64,000 bases of DNA from Comamonadaceae bacterium (GTDB lineage: Bacteria; Pseudomonadota; Gammaproteobacteria; Burkholderiales; Burkholderiaceae_C). Location of the stretch: positions 35,602-99,601 of the forward strand of contig JAIYCG010000026.1 of assembly GCA_027488115.1 (NCBI GenBank), read 5' to 3'. Below the pieces are notes generated by a model. It saw only the letters and a program-made list of their open reading frames with translations, was not told the DNA's origin and did no database searches. Positions within the stretch are counted from its first letter, which is position 1. Each line of letters opens with the position of its first letter. Made by a program: the position numbers and the translations under genes. Below are positions 26,425 to 34,380 of this stretch, piece by piece.

Positions 26425-26868
26425 ATGAAAAAGAGTTTTGATTTTGCGAAGGCACCCGGCCATTTGGTGCGGCGTGCTCAACAAATTGCGGTGGCCTTGT
26501 TCATGGCTGAATTGGCCGCTGAAGATGTAACACCTGTTCAATTTGCCATCTTGAATGCTGTGATGGACACCCCGGGCATCGATCAAATTACGCTGGCGGG
26601 TCGCGTGGCGTTTGATGCCGCAACCTCGGGATCGGTCATTGGCCGGTTAGAAATCAAGGGATGGATCAAGCGTGAACCGCATCAAGTTGATCGCCGAAGA
26701 AAGCTTTTGTGGCTAACACCCGCAGGCCAAGCCGCCACACTTCAAATGAAAACTGCCGTGGAGCGTGTTCAAGAGAATTTATTGAAACCACTGAGTCAAG
26801 AGGAGGCCCAACATTTGTTGGGCTTGCTGTCTAAGTTGGTGGCAGGGCACGAGCTAGAGGCCCCTTGA
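26425..26868 (+). CDS. MarR family transcriptional regulator
   Basis: A 147-residue winged-helix regulator. The DNA-binding domain spans about residues 30-110: helix-turn-helix ITLAGRVAFDAATSGSVIGR and the wing REPHQVDRRRKLLWLTPAG with its typical Asp-Arg-Arg. The flanking helices would form the dimer. MarR members with aromatic-acid ligands often repress catabolic and uptake genes, and this one is divergent from an FAH hydrolase-TRAP operon with a perfect palindrome between them. Ligand unknown. Confidence 0.92.
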   Translation: MKKSFDFAKAPGHLVRRAQQIAVALFMAELAAEDVTPVQFAILNAVMDTPGIDQITLAGRVAFDAATSGSVIGRLEIKGWIKREPHQVDRRRKLLWLTPAGQAATLQMKTAVERVQENLLKPLSQEEAQHLLGLLSKLVAGHELEAP

Positions 26869-26925
26869 ATTTCGTGTGATGGCTTTTTCGTTCATGCAAG
26901 TGGGCTGCAAAAAGCCAGATCTAAT

Positions 26926-27225
26926 TTAGCTTTTGTAGGTCAGCACAAAATGTTCAACGACGGGAGGCGCTGCAAAGAAGGGTCCCACGATAGCGCGCCA
27001 TTCAGTGAACAAAGGTGATTCCCTGAAGCCGACTGTGTGATCTTCTAGGGTGTTCCAAAAAATTTGCAAAATGAAACGATCGGGGCTTTCGACACCCTTG
27101 TTGACTTTTGCGCCCTGAAAGCCCTTGGCTCTAGAGATTACGGTTTGAAGTCCGCGTGCAATGGCCTCTTCAAATTCAGCTTCGTGGCCGGGCTTGATGC
27201 GAATGTCTGCTAATTCAAGAATCAT
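26926..27225 (-). CDS. Antibiotic biosynthesis monooxygenase (ABM) domain protein
   Basis: A 99-residue ferredoxin-like-fold protein of the ABM/Dabb superfamily, usually homodimeric. Features are MILELADIRIKPGHEAEFEEA at the start and the central SPDRFILQIFWNTLEDH, followed by FRESPLFTEW. Members range from quinol monooxygenases to proteins of unknown role. AGGA lies nine bases before the ATG. It is convergent with marR and just downstream of no other gene, so it is probably transcribed alone. Confidence 0.88.
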   Translation of the reverse strand: MILELADIRIKPGHEAEFEEAIARGLQTVISRAKGFQGAKVNKGVESPDRFILQIFWNTLEDHTVGFRESPLFTEWRAIVGPFFAAPPVVEHFVLTYKS

Positions 27226-27248
27226 GATGGTCCTAGGTTTAAAAAAAA

Positions 27249-27276
27249 ATTATAAATTGGATGAAATGAAATCAAA
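27249..27276 (-). promoter_or_regulatory. Candidate promoter of the ABM-domain gene
   Basis: On the - strand TTTGAT (27276-27271) and TATAAT (27254-27249) are spaced by 16 bases, 24 bases ahead of the ABM gene start. The -35 half overlaps the end of the MATE gene. Matched by eye only. Confidence 0.35.
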
Positions 27277-28612
27277 GTCTGCGTAGCTTGGCAACCCACA
27301 TAACCAGTGCCACAAACGCAAAGCTCACTGTGCACAATGCAAAACTGCTGGTGATCCAAAAAGTACTAACCTCTGGCCGACTTTCTAGTGCTCCCCATCC
27401 AAGGTAAGCCCAAATGTAAGCTCCCCAAAGACCCACTCCCCAAAGCATGATGCTGTAGATGATCAATGGCATGAGGGTTATTTTGTAACACCTCAAAATA
27501 AATGCGCACACCGCTTGAATTGAATCGAACAGATGATAAATGGCGACCCATCCTAGGACAGAAGCAGCAGCCAGAGCAACGGCAGCATCGACTGTGAATA
27601 ATGCGGCCAGAGCGTCTTTGCCTAATGCCAAGACAGTGCCTAAAAACATGGCAAGTAACAGTGTCAGCTGAAGTCCTGTATAGGCAGCCTTTTCGGCCAG
27701 GCGAGGTTCGTTAGCCCCAATCCAAAAGCCAACCCGCGCACTGCAAGCAATGCCAAGAGACAGCGGAACCATGTAAAGCAAAGTTGCAACGCTCGATGCA
27801 ATTTGGTGGCTGGCCGCAGCGACCACGCCCTGTCTAGAAATAAACAGCGCCATCAAGGTGAAGGCAGTGACCTCTACCAGCAAAGACAAGGCAGCAGGAA
27901 TTCCCATTCGCAAAAAATTTTGAAGTATTTTCCAATTGGGGGGTTCTAAGGGCTTCCATATTTGAAACTCTTGGTAAAGCTTTTGATGTCGCAAGAAATA
28001 GATGCCCATCAGCATGAGCCAGGTATTCACCACCAAGGTTGCCCATGCGCATCCCACCAGGCCTTGCGCCTGCATGCCCCAGCCGCCCAATGTGAACAAA
28101 ATGGAAAGAGGAATTTTAAGACCCAATGAAGCAATTTGAAGTGCAGTGACCAAGAAGGGCATGCCTAAGCTTTGGTTCAGTGTTGAATACATCCGAAACA
28201 GCAAGGAGGGGCCGACGGCAATGGCCAGAACCTGCAAATATTCGCGAACATCATTTTGTAAAACTTCTGGAACACCCGTGGCATTCAGCCAAGGCTCTGG
28301 GAAGAGCAGGGCCAAGGTACCTATAAAAATCACACTCAAACACAAGTACAAGGCTTGACGGACTGACTGACCCAGCGTGGCGTGAGAGCCTGCGCCTCGC
28401 AGTTCAGCCCAAACAGGGAGCAGGGCGGTGATCAAACCGTTCAGTGCAACATAAATGCTGATGTAGATAGAGGACCCCACCGACAGAGCTGCCAGTGCAG
28501 ATGCGTTGTAACGTCCGGCAATCATTGTGTCGGCAACGCCAAAGGCCATTACAGCCAGTTGTCCCACCAAAACCGTAGCGGCGTGGCGAGTGATGGTGCT
28601 GACTTCAAACAT
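27272..28612 (-). CDS. MATE family efflux transporter
   Basis: A 446-residue inner-membrane antiporter with about 12 membrane segments in two MATE (MatE) repeats. Typical features are the N-terminal GQLAVMAFGVADTMIAGRYN, PVWAELRGAGSHATLGQSVRQ after the second helix, and PLSLGIACSARVGFWIGANEPRLA at the start of the second half, equivalent to the first. Members export cationic drugs or secondary metabolites in exchange for Na+ or H+. It starts 14 bases after the ArnT-like gene, so the two could be co-transcribed, though no functional link is obvious. Confidence 0.92.
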   Translation of the reverse strand: MFEVSTITRHAATVLVGQLAVMAFGVADTMIAGRYNASALAALSVGSSIYISIYVALNGLITALLPVWAELRGAGSHATLGQSVRQALYLCLSVIFIGTLALLFPEPWLNATGVPEVLQNDVREYLQVLAIAVGPSLLFRMYSTLNQSLGMPFLVTALQIASLGLKIPLSILFTLGGWGMQAQGLVGCAWATLVVNTWLMLMGIYFLRHQKLYQEFQIWKPLEPPNWKILQNFLRMGIPAALSLLVEVTAFTLMALFISRQGVVAAASHQIASSVATLLYMVPLSLGIACSARVGFWIGANEPRLAEKAAYTGLQLTLLLAMFLGTVLALGKDALAALFTVDAAVALAAASVLGWVAIYHLFDSIQAVCAFILRCYKITLMPLIIYSIMLWGVGLWGAYIWAYLGWGALESRPEVSTFWITSSFALCTVSFAFVALVMWVAKLRRL

Positions 28613-28626
28613 GCAGAACTGATTGC

Positions 28627-30390
28627 TCAGGGCTTGGTGCGGACAGCGGGCGACAGGGCTCTGAACAAAACGATGTCTTCATTGTTGTCCGAGGGGCGGC
28701 GCACAGTGGCGTGTTGTGTCCATGCGCTGGCATCGACTTCTTGATGGAATGAAGACAGAGCCTGTGTGTCGACAATGAGCCAAGCACATTGACTTGGCTC
28801 TGAGTTCTTTTGCTCTGTACGCAATGAGACTGGGATCAGTTTGAGATGACCATGAAATTGAAAAGCTGCGCCTTGTGCCTTGGTCAGTCCAAAAAAATGA
28901 ACGCAATCTGTTGCCCCCATCATGCTTCGAACCTTGTTGACAAGGGGTGCATAGCTTCGACCAAAATCTAGCAAAGGTAACCAAAGTGTCATGATCAAGA
29001 GCCAACACAAAATGGCACCGCTAGCGGGCAATACCATGCTCTTCCAAAGTGCTGAACGGTGTCTGCCGACGCGCCACCTTACAAGGCCGGCCCATGCCAG
29101 CGTGGCCAAGCTTGCCAAGATGAATGCCGTCATGGAAAACTGAAGTGTAAAACCGGGTGCAAGTCGGGCCACATTGATGGCAGGTTGAGCAGGAAAGCCT
29201 GTTTGCATTGAAAGCCAAACAGTCCAAATGACCAGTGCACCCACGCTGAAAAAGAGCAAGGTAAACCAATCAATGAATGCACTGACACTGCGCTTCAAGG
29301 TGGGCAATGCAAATGCAGCCAATGTTGCCATTGCCGGTAACCCGATGAGCAGCGCACGATCACCCAAGCCGGACACCCACGTGGTGACAATGGCCACTCC
29401 GGTGAACCAAAGGGGCAAGGACAAATGCGGGTTGGCAGAAATACTTTTGAGTTGATAGCGCCAACGCCAAAGGGTCCAAAGAGCCAATGGCCAAGCCGGC
29501 CAGGTGAACCACAAAAGCAAGCGGGTCATGGCTTTGAATTCAAAGAGTTGAAATGTCGCGACGCGCCATCGCCACAAGTCCAAGCCGCTTGAGATGGCGG
29601 CGGTGGCAAGGCAAAAGATCAAGACCCAGGCAACATCGACTTTGCGAACCCGCAGAGATTGCGGATGACCTGAATGCAAGGCAATGACGATGGCGCCGCC
29701 TGCCCCCAAAATCATGGCCAGTGCAGGTGCACCTGAAAGCGCCAAACCAAAGATGGCAATGGCAGCACACATCAGTGCTGTCCATCTTTTGCGAGCCAAG
29801 TTGGCCAATGCAAAAAAGAGCAGCGCAGAAAAAGCAAGTTGCGCCAGAGCAGGCGTGGCTTCGTGAGACAGTCGGGCCAATCCCAAACAGGCAAGCAATG
29901 CAAGCAAACCACCATCTGCAATGGCCCGCGCATAGTCTGCAGGCTTGGCTTCACCCCCAAAAGCAAAGGTGACGGGCTGAGCCGCTGGTGTTCGCGCCAG
30001 CGCATAAACAGCGTACCAAGTGGCTGCCAGCGTCAGCGCCAACAAGCCGATGAAGGGCAAATGAGCGGCGGTGTCCATCGGCATGCCTTTGGGCGCCAGT
30101 TGTATGGCCCATGCGCCTATCCAATAGGGCAAAAGCGCTGCGCCGCTGTCTGCTTGTCCAAGCAGCGTTGGCTTCAACCATGCCACATTGTCGGAGCCCC
30201 AAGATTGCGCCAAATTAAGCATGAAGCCAAAGGCCTCCATGTCATTGGCTTTCCACGGCGTGCGGCCAATGAAGCCAGGCAACACATAGGCCAAGCACAA
30301 GGTCCACAAAACCCAACGTGGCAAACGTCGAACGGCACTTTGTGCCACGATGGCTGGGTTGGCAGAGGAATCTGATGAGTAGGAATTCAC
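28627..30390 (-). CDS. ArnT-like (GT-C, PMT family) membrane glycosyltransferase
   Basis: A 587-residue protein with roughly 12 membrane segments and a soluble C-terminal part. The first periplasmic loop has GRTPWKANDMEAF, like the catalytic-loop region of ArnT/PMT-type GT-C transferases, with acidic residues D and E in place. Such enzymes move a sugar from a polyprenyl-phosphate carrier onto lipid A or protein at the periplasmic face. The C-terminal soluble segment (about residues 500-587) resembles the extra domain of such enzymes. Acceptor and donor unknown; annotation as glycosyltransferase rests on architecture and one motif. Confidence 0.7.
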   Translation of the reverse strand: MNSYSSDSSANPAIVAQSAVRRLPRWVLWTLCLAYVLPGFIGRTPWKANDMEAFGFMLNLAQSWGSDNVAWLKPTLLGQADSGAALLPYWIGAWAIQLAPKGMPMDTAAHLPFIGLLALTLAATWYAVYALARTPAAQPVTFAFGGEAKPADYARAIADGGLLALLACLGLARLSHEATPALAQLAFSALLFFALANLARKRWTALMCAAIAIFGLALSGAPALAMILGAGGAIVIALHSGHPQSLRVRKVDVAWVLIFCLATAAISSGLDLWRWRVATFQLFEFKAMTRLLLWFTWPAWPLALWTLWRWRYQLKSISANPHLSLPLWFTGVAIVTTWVSGLGDRALLIGLPAMATLAAFALPTLKRSVSAFIDWFTLLFFSVGALVIWTVWLSMQTGFPAQPAINVARLAPGFTLQFSMTAFILASLATLAWAGLVRWRVGRHRSALWKSMVLPASGAILCWLLIMTLWLPLLDFGRSYAPLVNKVRSMMGATDCVHFFGLTKAQGAAFQFHGHLKLIPVSLRTEQKNSEPSQCAWLIVDTQALSSFHQEVDASAWTQHATVRRPSDNNEDIVLFRALSPAVRTKP

Positions 30391-30455
30391 AATTCAGACA
30401 ATAGCAGAGTCAGGATCAAACTCACAAGTGGGGGCACGAACAAGTAAGGCCACGA

Positions 30456-30496
30456 ACAAAAAACAAGGGCAGGCCGGTTGCCCGGGCTGCCCTGTT
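30456..30496 (-). terminator. Rho-independent terminator after rpmE2
   Basis: Read on the - strand, an AACAGGGCAG arm pairs with CTGCCCTTGTT across a GC-rich loop, followed by a T-rich tract. It lies 28 bases past the rpmE2 stop. Confidence 0.75.
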
Positions 30497-30524
30497 GTGG
30501 TCACAGTGTGACGCTTTGAAGAGA

Positions 30525-30785
30525 TTACTTGGTGATGGATGTTTTGCCAAAACGGTTGCGGAATTTCTCTACGCGGCCGCCCATGTTGTCCACAGATTTT
30601 TGGGTGCCCGTGTAGAAGGGGTGTGATTCGCTGGAAGTATCCAGTTTGAACAAAGGCAACTCGCGGCCATCGTCCATTTTCACCATTTCTTTGGCATTGA
30701 CGCAAGAACGTGTGACGAACTTGAAGCCGTTAGACAAATCCAAGAAGCAAACTTCTCGGTAGTTGGGGTGAATGCCTTCTTTCAT
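30525..30785 (-). CDS. rpmE2: 50S ribosomal protein L31, type B (zinc-free)
   Basis: An 86-residue L31 of the longer B type. It begins [23 protein letters not shown] and contains the signature [12 protein letters not shown] followed by [11 protein letters not shown]. The zinc-binding CxxC motif of type A L31 is absent: a single Cys lies in TRSCVNAKE. Zinc-free forms are usually expressed under zinc limitation, but it may be the only L31 here. It follows rho by 127 bp with its own Shine-Dalgarno (AGGAAAAGATC). Confidence 0.95.
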   Translation of the reverse strand: MKEGIHPNYREVCFLDLSNGFKFVTRSCVNAKEMVKMDDGRELPLFKLDTSSESHPFYTGTQKSVDNMGGRVEKFRNRFGKTSITK

Positions 30786-30912
30786 GATCTTTTCCTAGAG
30801 TTCAGTTGCGACAGCCGCCCACGGACGATTCCAAGGTACTTTTCGCGAAAAGCGAGATTATGGCATGAAATCAATAACTTGCATGCCAAATTGGGGCTGA
30901 ATTGACTATTTT

Positions 30913-32175
30913 TTAGCCGCCTCGACGCATCATGTCAAAGAATTCGACGTTGCTCTTCGTTGCCTTCATGCTCTTGAGCACCATTTCCATGGCCTCAATT
31001 TCATCCATGTTGTACATGAACTGCCTCAAAATGCGGGTTTTTTGCAGCACTTCGGGTTGCAACAGCAACTCTTCACGACGGGTGCCGCTGCGGTTTAAGT
31101 TGATGGCGGGGAAAACACGTTTTTCATAAAGGCGACGTTCCAAATGGATCTCGCAATTGCCCGTGCCTTTGAACTCTTCAAAGATCACCTCGTCCATGCG
31201 GCTACCGGTATCAACCAGTGCTGTGGCAATGATGGTGAGACTTCCGCCTTCCTCTACGTTGCGTGCGGCACCGAAGAAGCGTTTGGGACGTTGCAAAGCA
31301 TTGGCATCAACACCGCCGGTCAAGACTTTGCCGGAACTGGGCACCACGTTGTTGTAAGCGCGAGCCAAACGGGTGATGGAGTCGAGCAAGATGACCACGT
31401 CTTTTTTCAACTCAACCAAACGCTTGGCACGTTCGATGACCATCTCTGCGACGTGCACATGTCGTGCCGCGGGTTCGTCAAAGGTGGAGGCAATGACTTC
31501 ACCGCGCACTGTGCGCTGCATTTCTGTCACCTCTTCAGGGCGCTCGTCTACGAGCAAGACCATGAGGTGGACATCGGGGTTGTTGGCAGTGATGGCGTGC
31601 GCAATGTGCTGCATCATCACGGTCTTGCCAGACTTAGGCTGTGCCACGATCAATGCGCGCTGGCCTTTGCCAATGGGGGCAATGATGTCGATCACGCGAC
31701 TGGTGATGTTCTCGTCGGCCTTGATGTCACGCTCAAGTCGCATCTGAATATTCGGAAACAAGGGCGTCAAGTTCTCAAACATGATCTTGTGCTTGTTGTT
31801 CTCTGGCAGATCGCCATTGACCTTGTCAAGCTTGGTGAGAGCAAAGTAGCGCTCGCCGTCTTTGGGGATGCGAACTTCGCCTTCAATCATGTCGCCTGTG
31901 TGTAGATTAAATCTGCGAACTTGGCTGGGGCTGATGTAGATGTCGTCGGTGCTGGCGGTGTAGCTGGTGTCGGGGCTGCGCAAGAAACCAAAGCCATCGG
32001 GCAAGATTTCTAACACGCCGTCGGCAAACACTTGTTCGCCAGCGCGCGCACGTTTTTTGATGATGGCAAACATGAGCTCTTGTTTGCGCATGCGGCCGGT
32101 GTTTTCAATCTCAAGCTCGTCAGCTTGCTTCAGGACTTCAGACACATGCAGTGCCTTGAGTTCGTTTAAGTGCAT
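30913..32175 (-). CDS. rho: Transcription termination factor Rho
   Basis: A 420-residue hexameric RNA helicase that ends transcription. It has the N-terminal helical domain ([20 protein letters not shown]), the cold-shock-like RNA-binding domain ([16 protein letters not shown]), Walker A QPKSGKT, Walker [17 protein letters not shown], and the secondary-site R-loop and Q-loop region around [17 protein letters not shown]. The start at ATG 32175 gives the usual length; an in-frame start at 32196 adds seven residues. trxA lies upstream in the same direction, the common trxA-rho arrangement. Confidence 0.97.
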   Translation of the reverse strand: MHLNELKALHVSEVLKQADELEIENTGRMRKQELMFAIIKKRARAGEQVFADGVLEILPDGFGFLRSPDTSYTASTDDIYISPSQVRRFNLHTGDMIEGEVRIPKDGERYFALTKLDKVNGDLPENNKHKIMFENLTPLFPNIQMRLERDIKADENITSRVIDIIAPIGKGQRALIVAQPKSGKTVMMQHIAHAITANNPDVHLMVLLVDERPEEVTEMQRTVRGEVIASTFDEPAARHVHVAEMVIERAKRLVELKKDVVILLDSITRLARAYNNVVPSSGKVLTGGVDANALQRPKRFFGAARNVEEGGSLTIIATALVDTGSRMDEVIFEEFKGTGNCEIHLERRLYEKRVFPAINLNRSGTRREELLLQPEVLQKTRILRQFMYNMDEIEAMEMVLKSMKATKSNVEFFDMMRRGG

Positions 32176-32375
32176 GGATTTACCTGCGTAAAGCAACCCT
32201 TGTGGGTTGATGTCAAAAAAATCAGGGGGAGGAAGAAAGCCGAAATTTCAAACGTCTAGGAACTAAAGCCTGGAAGCTGCGCCAAATGATGACAAACAGG
32301 CGCTGTAGGCTTCAATGAGTTTCTATCTTGAAACTGTGTTGAATCCCCTTGGGTCTTCAACGCAGCGAATTATGA

Positions 32376-32426
32376 CAGGAATTTTTGAAGTCTCGCAAGA
32401 GGGCATTGAACCCTCTTCAATTCCTG
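32376..32426. other. Structured element in the trxA-rho gap
   Basis: CAGGAATT (32376-32383) pairs with AATTCCTG (32419-32426), continued by GAAG/CTTC with a three-base bulge, and an inner GAGGG/CCCTC stem encloses a short loop. The structure is strong on either strand and has no U-run typical of a terminator. It lies 200 bases before the rho start, in the 276-base gap, so it may shape rho mRNA or the trxA 3' end. Nothing else is seen in this gap. Confidence 0.5.
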
Positions 32427-32472
32427 TTCCATGCGGGGAACTTCTGAAAACGCATGAATCAGGTGATTTCAA

Positions 32473-32805
32473 TCAAGCCAATTGTTGGTCAATGAAGGCC
32501 GTCAGTTGAGATTTGCTCATGGCGCCTACTTTGGTTGCGGCCAATTGCCCGTCTTTGAAAACCATCAAAGTTGGAATGCCGCGAATGCCAAATTTGGCTG
32601 GGATGTCGCGGTTTTCATCCACATTCATTTTGGTAATTTGCAATTTGCCTTCGTAGCTTGTAGCAACTTCGTCCAAAATGGGGGCAATCATCTTGCATGG
32701 GCCGCACCATTCAGCCCAAAAATCAACGATGACTGGCTTGGTGGCTTTGATGACATCGGTGTCAAAAGTAGCGTCGGTGGTGTGTTTGATCAAATCGCTG
32801 GCCAT
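32473..32805 (-). CDS. trxA: Thioredoxin
   Basis: A 110-residue cytosolic dithiol reductant with the active site Trp33-Cys34-Gly-Pro-Cys37 ([10 protein letters not shown]) and the conserved cis-proline in [11 protein letters not shown]. Length and sequence match standard thioredoxin 1. rho follows in the same direction. The region between trxA and the divergent flavoprotein gene (32806-32923) holds the promoters but no clear motif. Confidence 0.97.
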   Translation of the reverse strand: MASDLIKHTTDATFDTDVIKATKPVIVDFWAEWCGPCKMIAPILDEVATSYEGKLQITKMNVDENRDIPAKFGIRGIPTLMVFKDGQLAATKVGAMSKSQLTAFIDQQLA

Positions 32806-32923
32806 GGCCTGTTCCTTTTAGAGATTGAAATTACAGCTCAATTGTCTTTGTAAACTGGCTGTATTTTGACAGAAACACTCAAAGCTGCTCGTTCTTCACG
32901 TCTTCCCGCCCAAATATCACACC

Positions 32924-34264
32924 ATGGATCGACTTTCTTACCCTACTTCCATGCCCGAAGAGCTGTCCGTGGCGGTGGTTGGAGGCGGGCCTGCTGGCCT
33001 GATGGCGGCAGAGGTTTTGTCCAATTTAGGCCATTCGGTTCATTTATTTGATGCCATGCCATCCGTAGGAAGAAAATTTTTGCTGGCCGGTCGAGGGGGT
33101 CTGAACTTAACGCACTCTGAGCCCTTTGGGAAATTTATAGATCGATACGACCAGCATGTCCCTCAGCTCGAATCCATTTTGAAGGAGTGGGGTGCCGACC
33201 AATTGAGATCGTGGTCCCATGGCTTGGGCATTGAAACTTTTGTGGGCAGCTCGGGTCGTGTTTTTCCCACTGAAATGAAGGCCGCACCTTTGTTGCGCGC
33301 TTGGTTACAGCGCTTGCGTCATCCAGAAATTGGCGTTGCCGTTCAATTTCACATGAGACATCGATTAACAGGCTTGAAAACAGTGCCGTCCGTATGTGGC
33401 AAAGACCATGTGACTGAATTAAGTTTCGAAGTTCGCGATCTTTCTACTCCACAAGTTCAATGGCGCAAAGTCAAAGCGCGCGCCATCGTGATGGCACTCG
33501 GCGGAGGAAGTTGGGCCCGACTCGGCTCTGATGGCGCATGGGTCCCATGGGTGAAAGCATTGGGTGTGTCTGTGAATCCACTCTTACCTTCAAATTGCGG
33601 CTTTCATGTGTCTGGCAGGTCAGGGCATGGTTGGACACCATTTTTCTTGGAACGTTATGCCGGCAAGCCTCTGAAGTCGGTTGCCATTGAATGGACCCAT
33701 TTCAAGGGGCCTGTCATCAAGCGTCAAGGTGAGTTTGTGGCCAGCTCTTATGGCGTGGAAGGCAGTTTGATTTATGCAGCTTCTGCAGATTTGCGCTATG
33801 CCATTCAAGCGCATGGCAGCGCAGAATTAAAATTGGATTTGTTGCCTGACTGGAGCCTTGAAAAAGTGTTTCAAGAGCTTGCGCACCCAAGGGGTTCGCG
33901 CAGTTTGTCATCACACCTCAAAGGCAAACTGGGCATCGAGGGCATCAAGATGGCTCTTTTGAACGAGTTGTTGTCGCCGCAAATCTTGCAAGATGTGGCC
34001 CAACTCGGGTCGGCCATCAAAGCTTTGCCAATCAAACTCACTGCGCCAAGACCTATGGACGAGGCCATTAGCACGGCAGGCGGTGTGACGTGGGATGGGC
34101 TTGATTCAGGGCTTCAAACCAAAGCCATGCCAGGCGTTTTTTGTGCTGGGGAAATGCTAGATTGGGAAGCGCCAACAGGGGGTTATTTGTTGACGGCCTG
34201 CATGGCAACGGGGGTGAAGGCTGCGAAAGCCGTTCACGCACAATTGAAAGGTGACGAGCCTTGA
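32924..34264 (+). CDS. HI0933/BaiN-like flavoprotein, NAD(P)/FAD-dependent oxidoreductase
   Basis: A 446-residue FAD-binding protein of the HI0933-like family. The N-terminal dinucleotide motif is GGGPAGLMAAEVL (residues about 20-32), with a family signature RKFLLAGRGGLNLTHSEP, and the second FAD motif near the C-terminus reads PGVFCAGEMLDWEAPTGGYLL. The role of these proteins is poorly known: some act as tricarballylate or bile-acid-related reductases, others have been linked to cell physiology. Start at ATG 32924; a second ATG at 32951 is in frame. It ends where the ffs gene on the other strand begins. Confidence 0.88.
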   Translation: MDRLSYPTSMPEELSVAVVGGGPAGLMAAEVLSNLGHSVHLFDAMPSVGRKFLLAGRGGLNLTHSEPFGKFIDRYDQHVPQLESILKEWGADQLRSWSHGLGIETFVGSSGRVFPTEMKAAPLLRAWLQRLRHPEIGVAVQFHMRHRLTGLKTVPSVCGKDHVTELSFEVRDLSTPQVQWRKVKARAIVMALGGGSWARLGSDGAWVPWVKALGVSVNPLLPSNCGFHVSGRSGHGWTPFFLERYAGKPLKSVAIEWTHFKGPVIKRQGEFVASSYGVEGSLIYAASADLRYAIQAHGSAELKLDLLPDWSLEKVFQELAHPRGSRSLSSHLKGKLGIEGIKMALLNELLSPQILQDVAQLGSAIKALPIKLTAPRPMDEAISTAGGVTWDGLDSGLQTKAMPGVFCAGEMLDWEAPTGGYLLTACMATGVKAAKAVHAQLKGDEP

Positions 34265-34352
34265 CCCCGGCACTGGCTCCACAGTTAGAGCTGCTTGGTT
34301 CCCCACCTGACTCGGTTGGCCGCTTTACCATGCGGGAAGGCCCGTCGGGGTC
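34263..34352 (-). ncRNA. ffs: Signal recognition particle 4.5S RNA (bacterial small SRP RNA)
   Basis: Read on the - strand, this 90-base segment opens GACCCCG and closes CGGGGTC, forming the terminal helix. In the middle is domain IV: GAGTCAGGT, the GGAA tetraloop closed by GG/CC, then AAGCAGCTC, matching the universally conserved SRP core where Ffh binds (the TCAGG and AGCAG internal loops). A TACAAT -10-like box sits just upstream at 34358-34353. It lies between the flavoprotein gene and dnaX, on the opposite strand to both. Exact ends are estimated from the closing helix. Confidence 0.88.
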
Positions 34353-34380
34353 TATTGTAAGACACCGATAGAATCAGCAT

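Noticed and set aside
31144..31905. A 253-codon open frame on the + strand opposite rho
   Set aside because: It lies fully antisense to the highly conserved rho coding sequence, is His-rich and resembles no family; it is a by-product of rho codon use.
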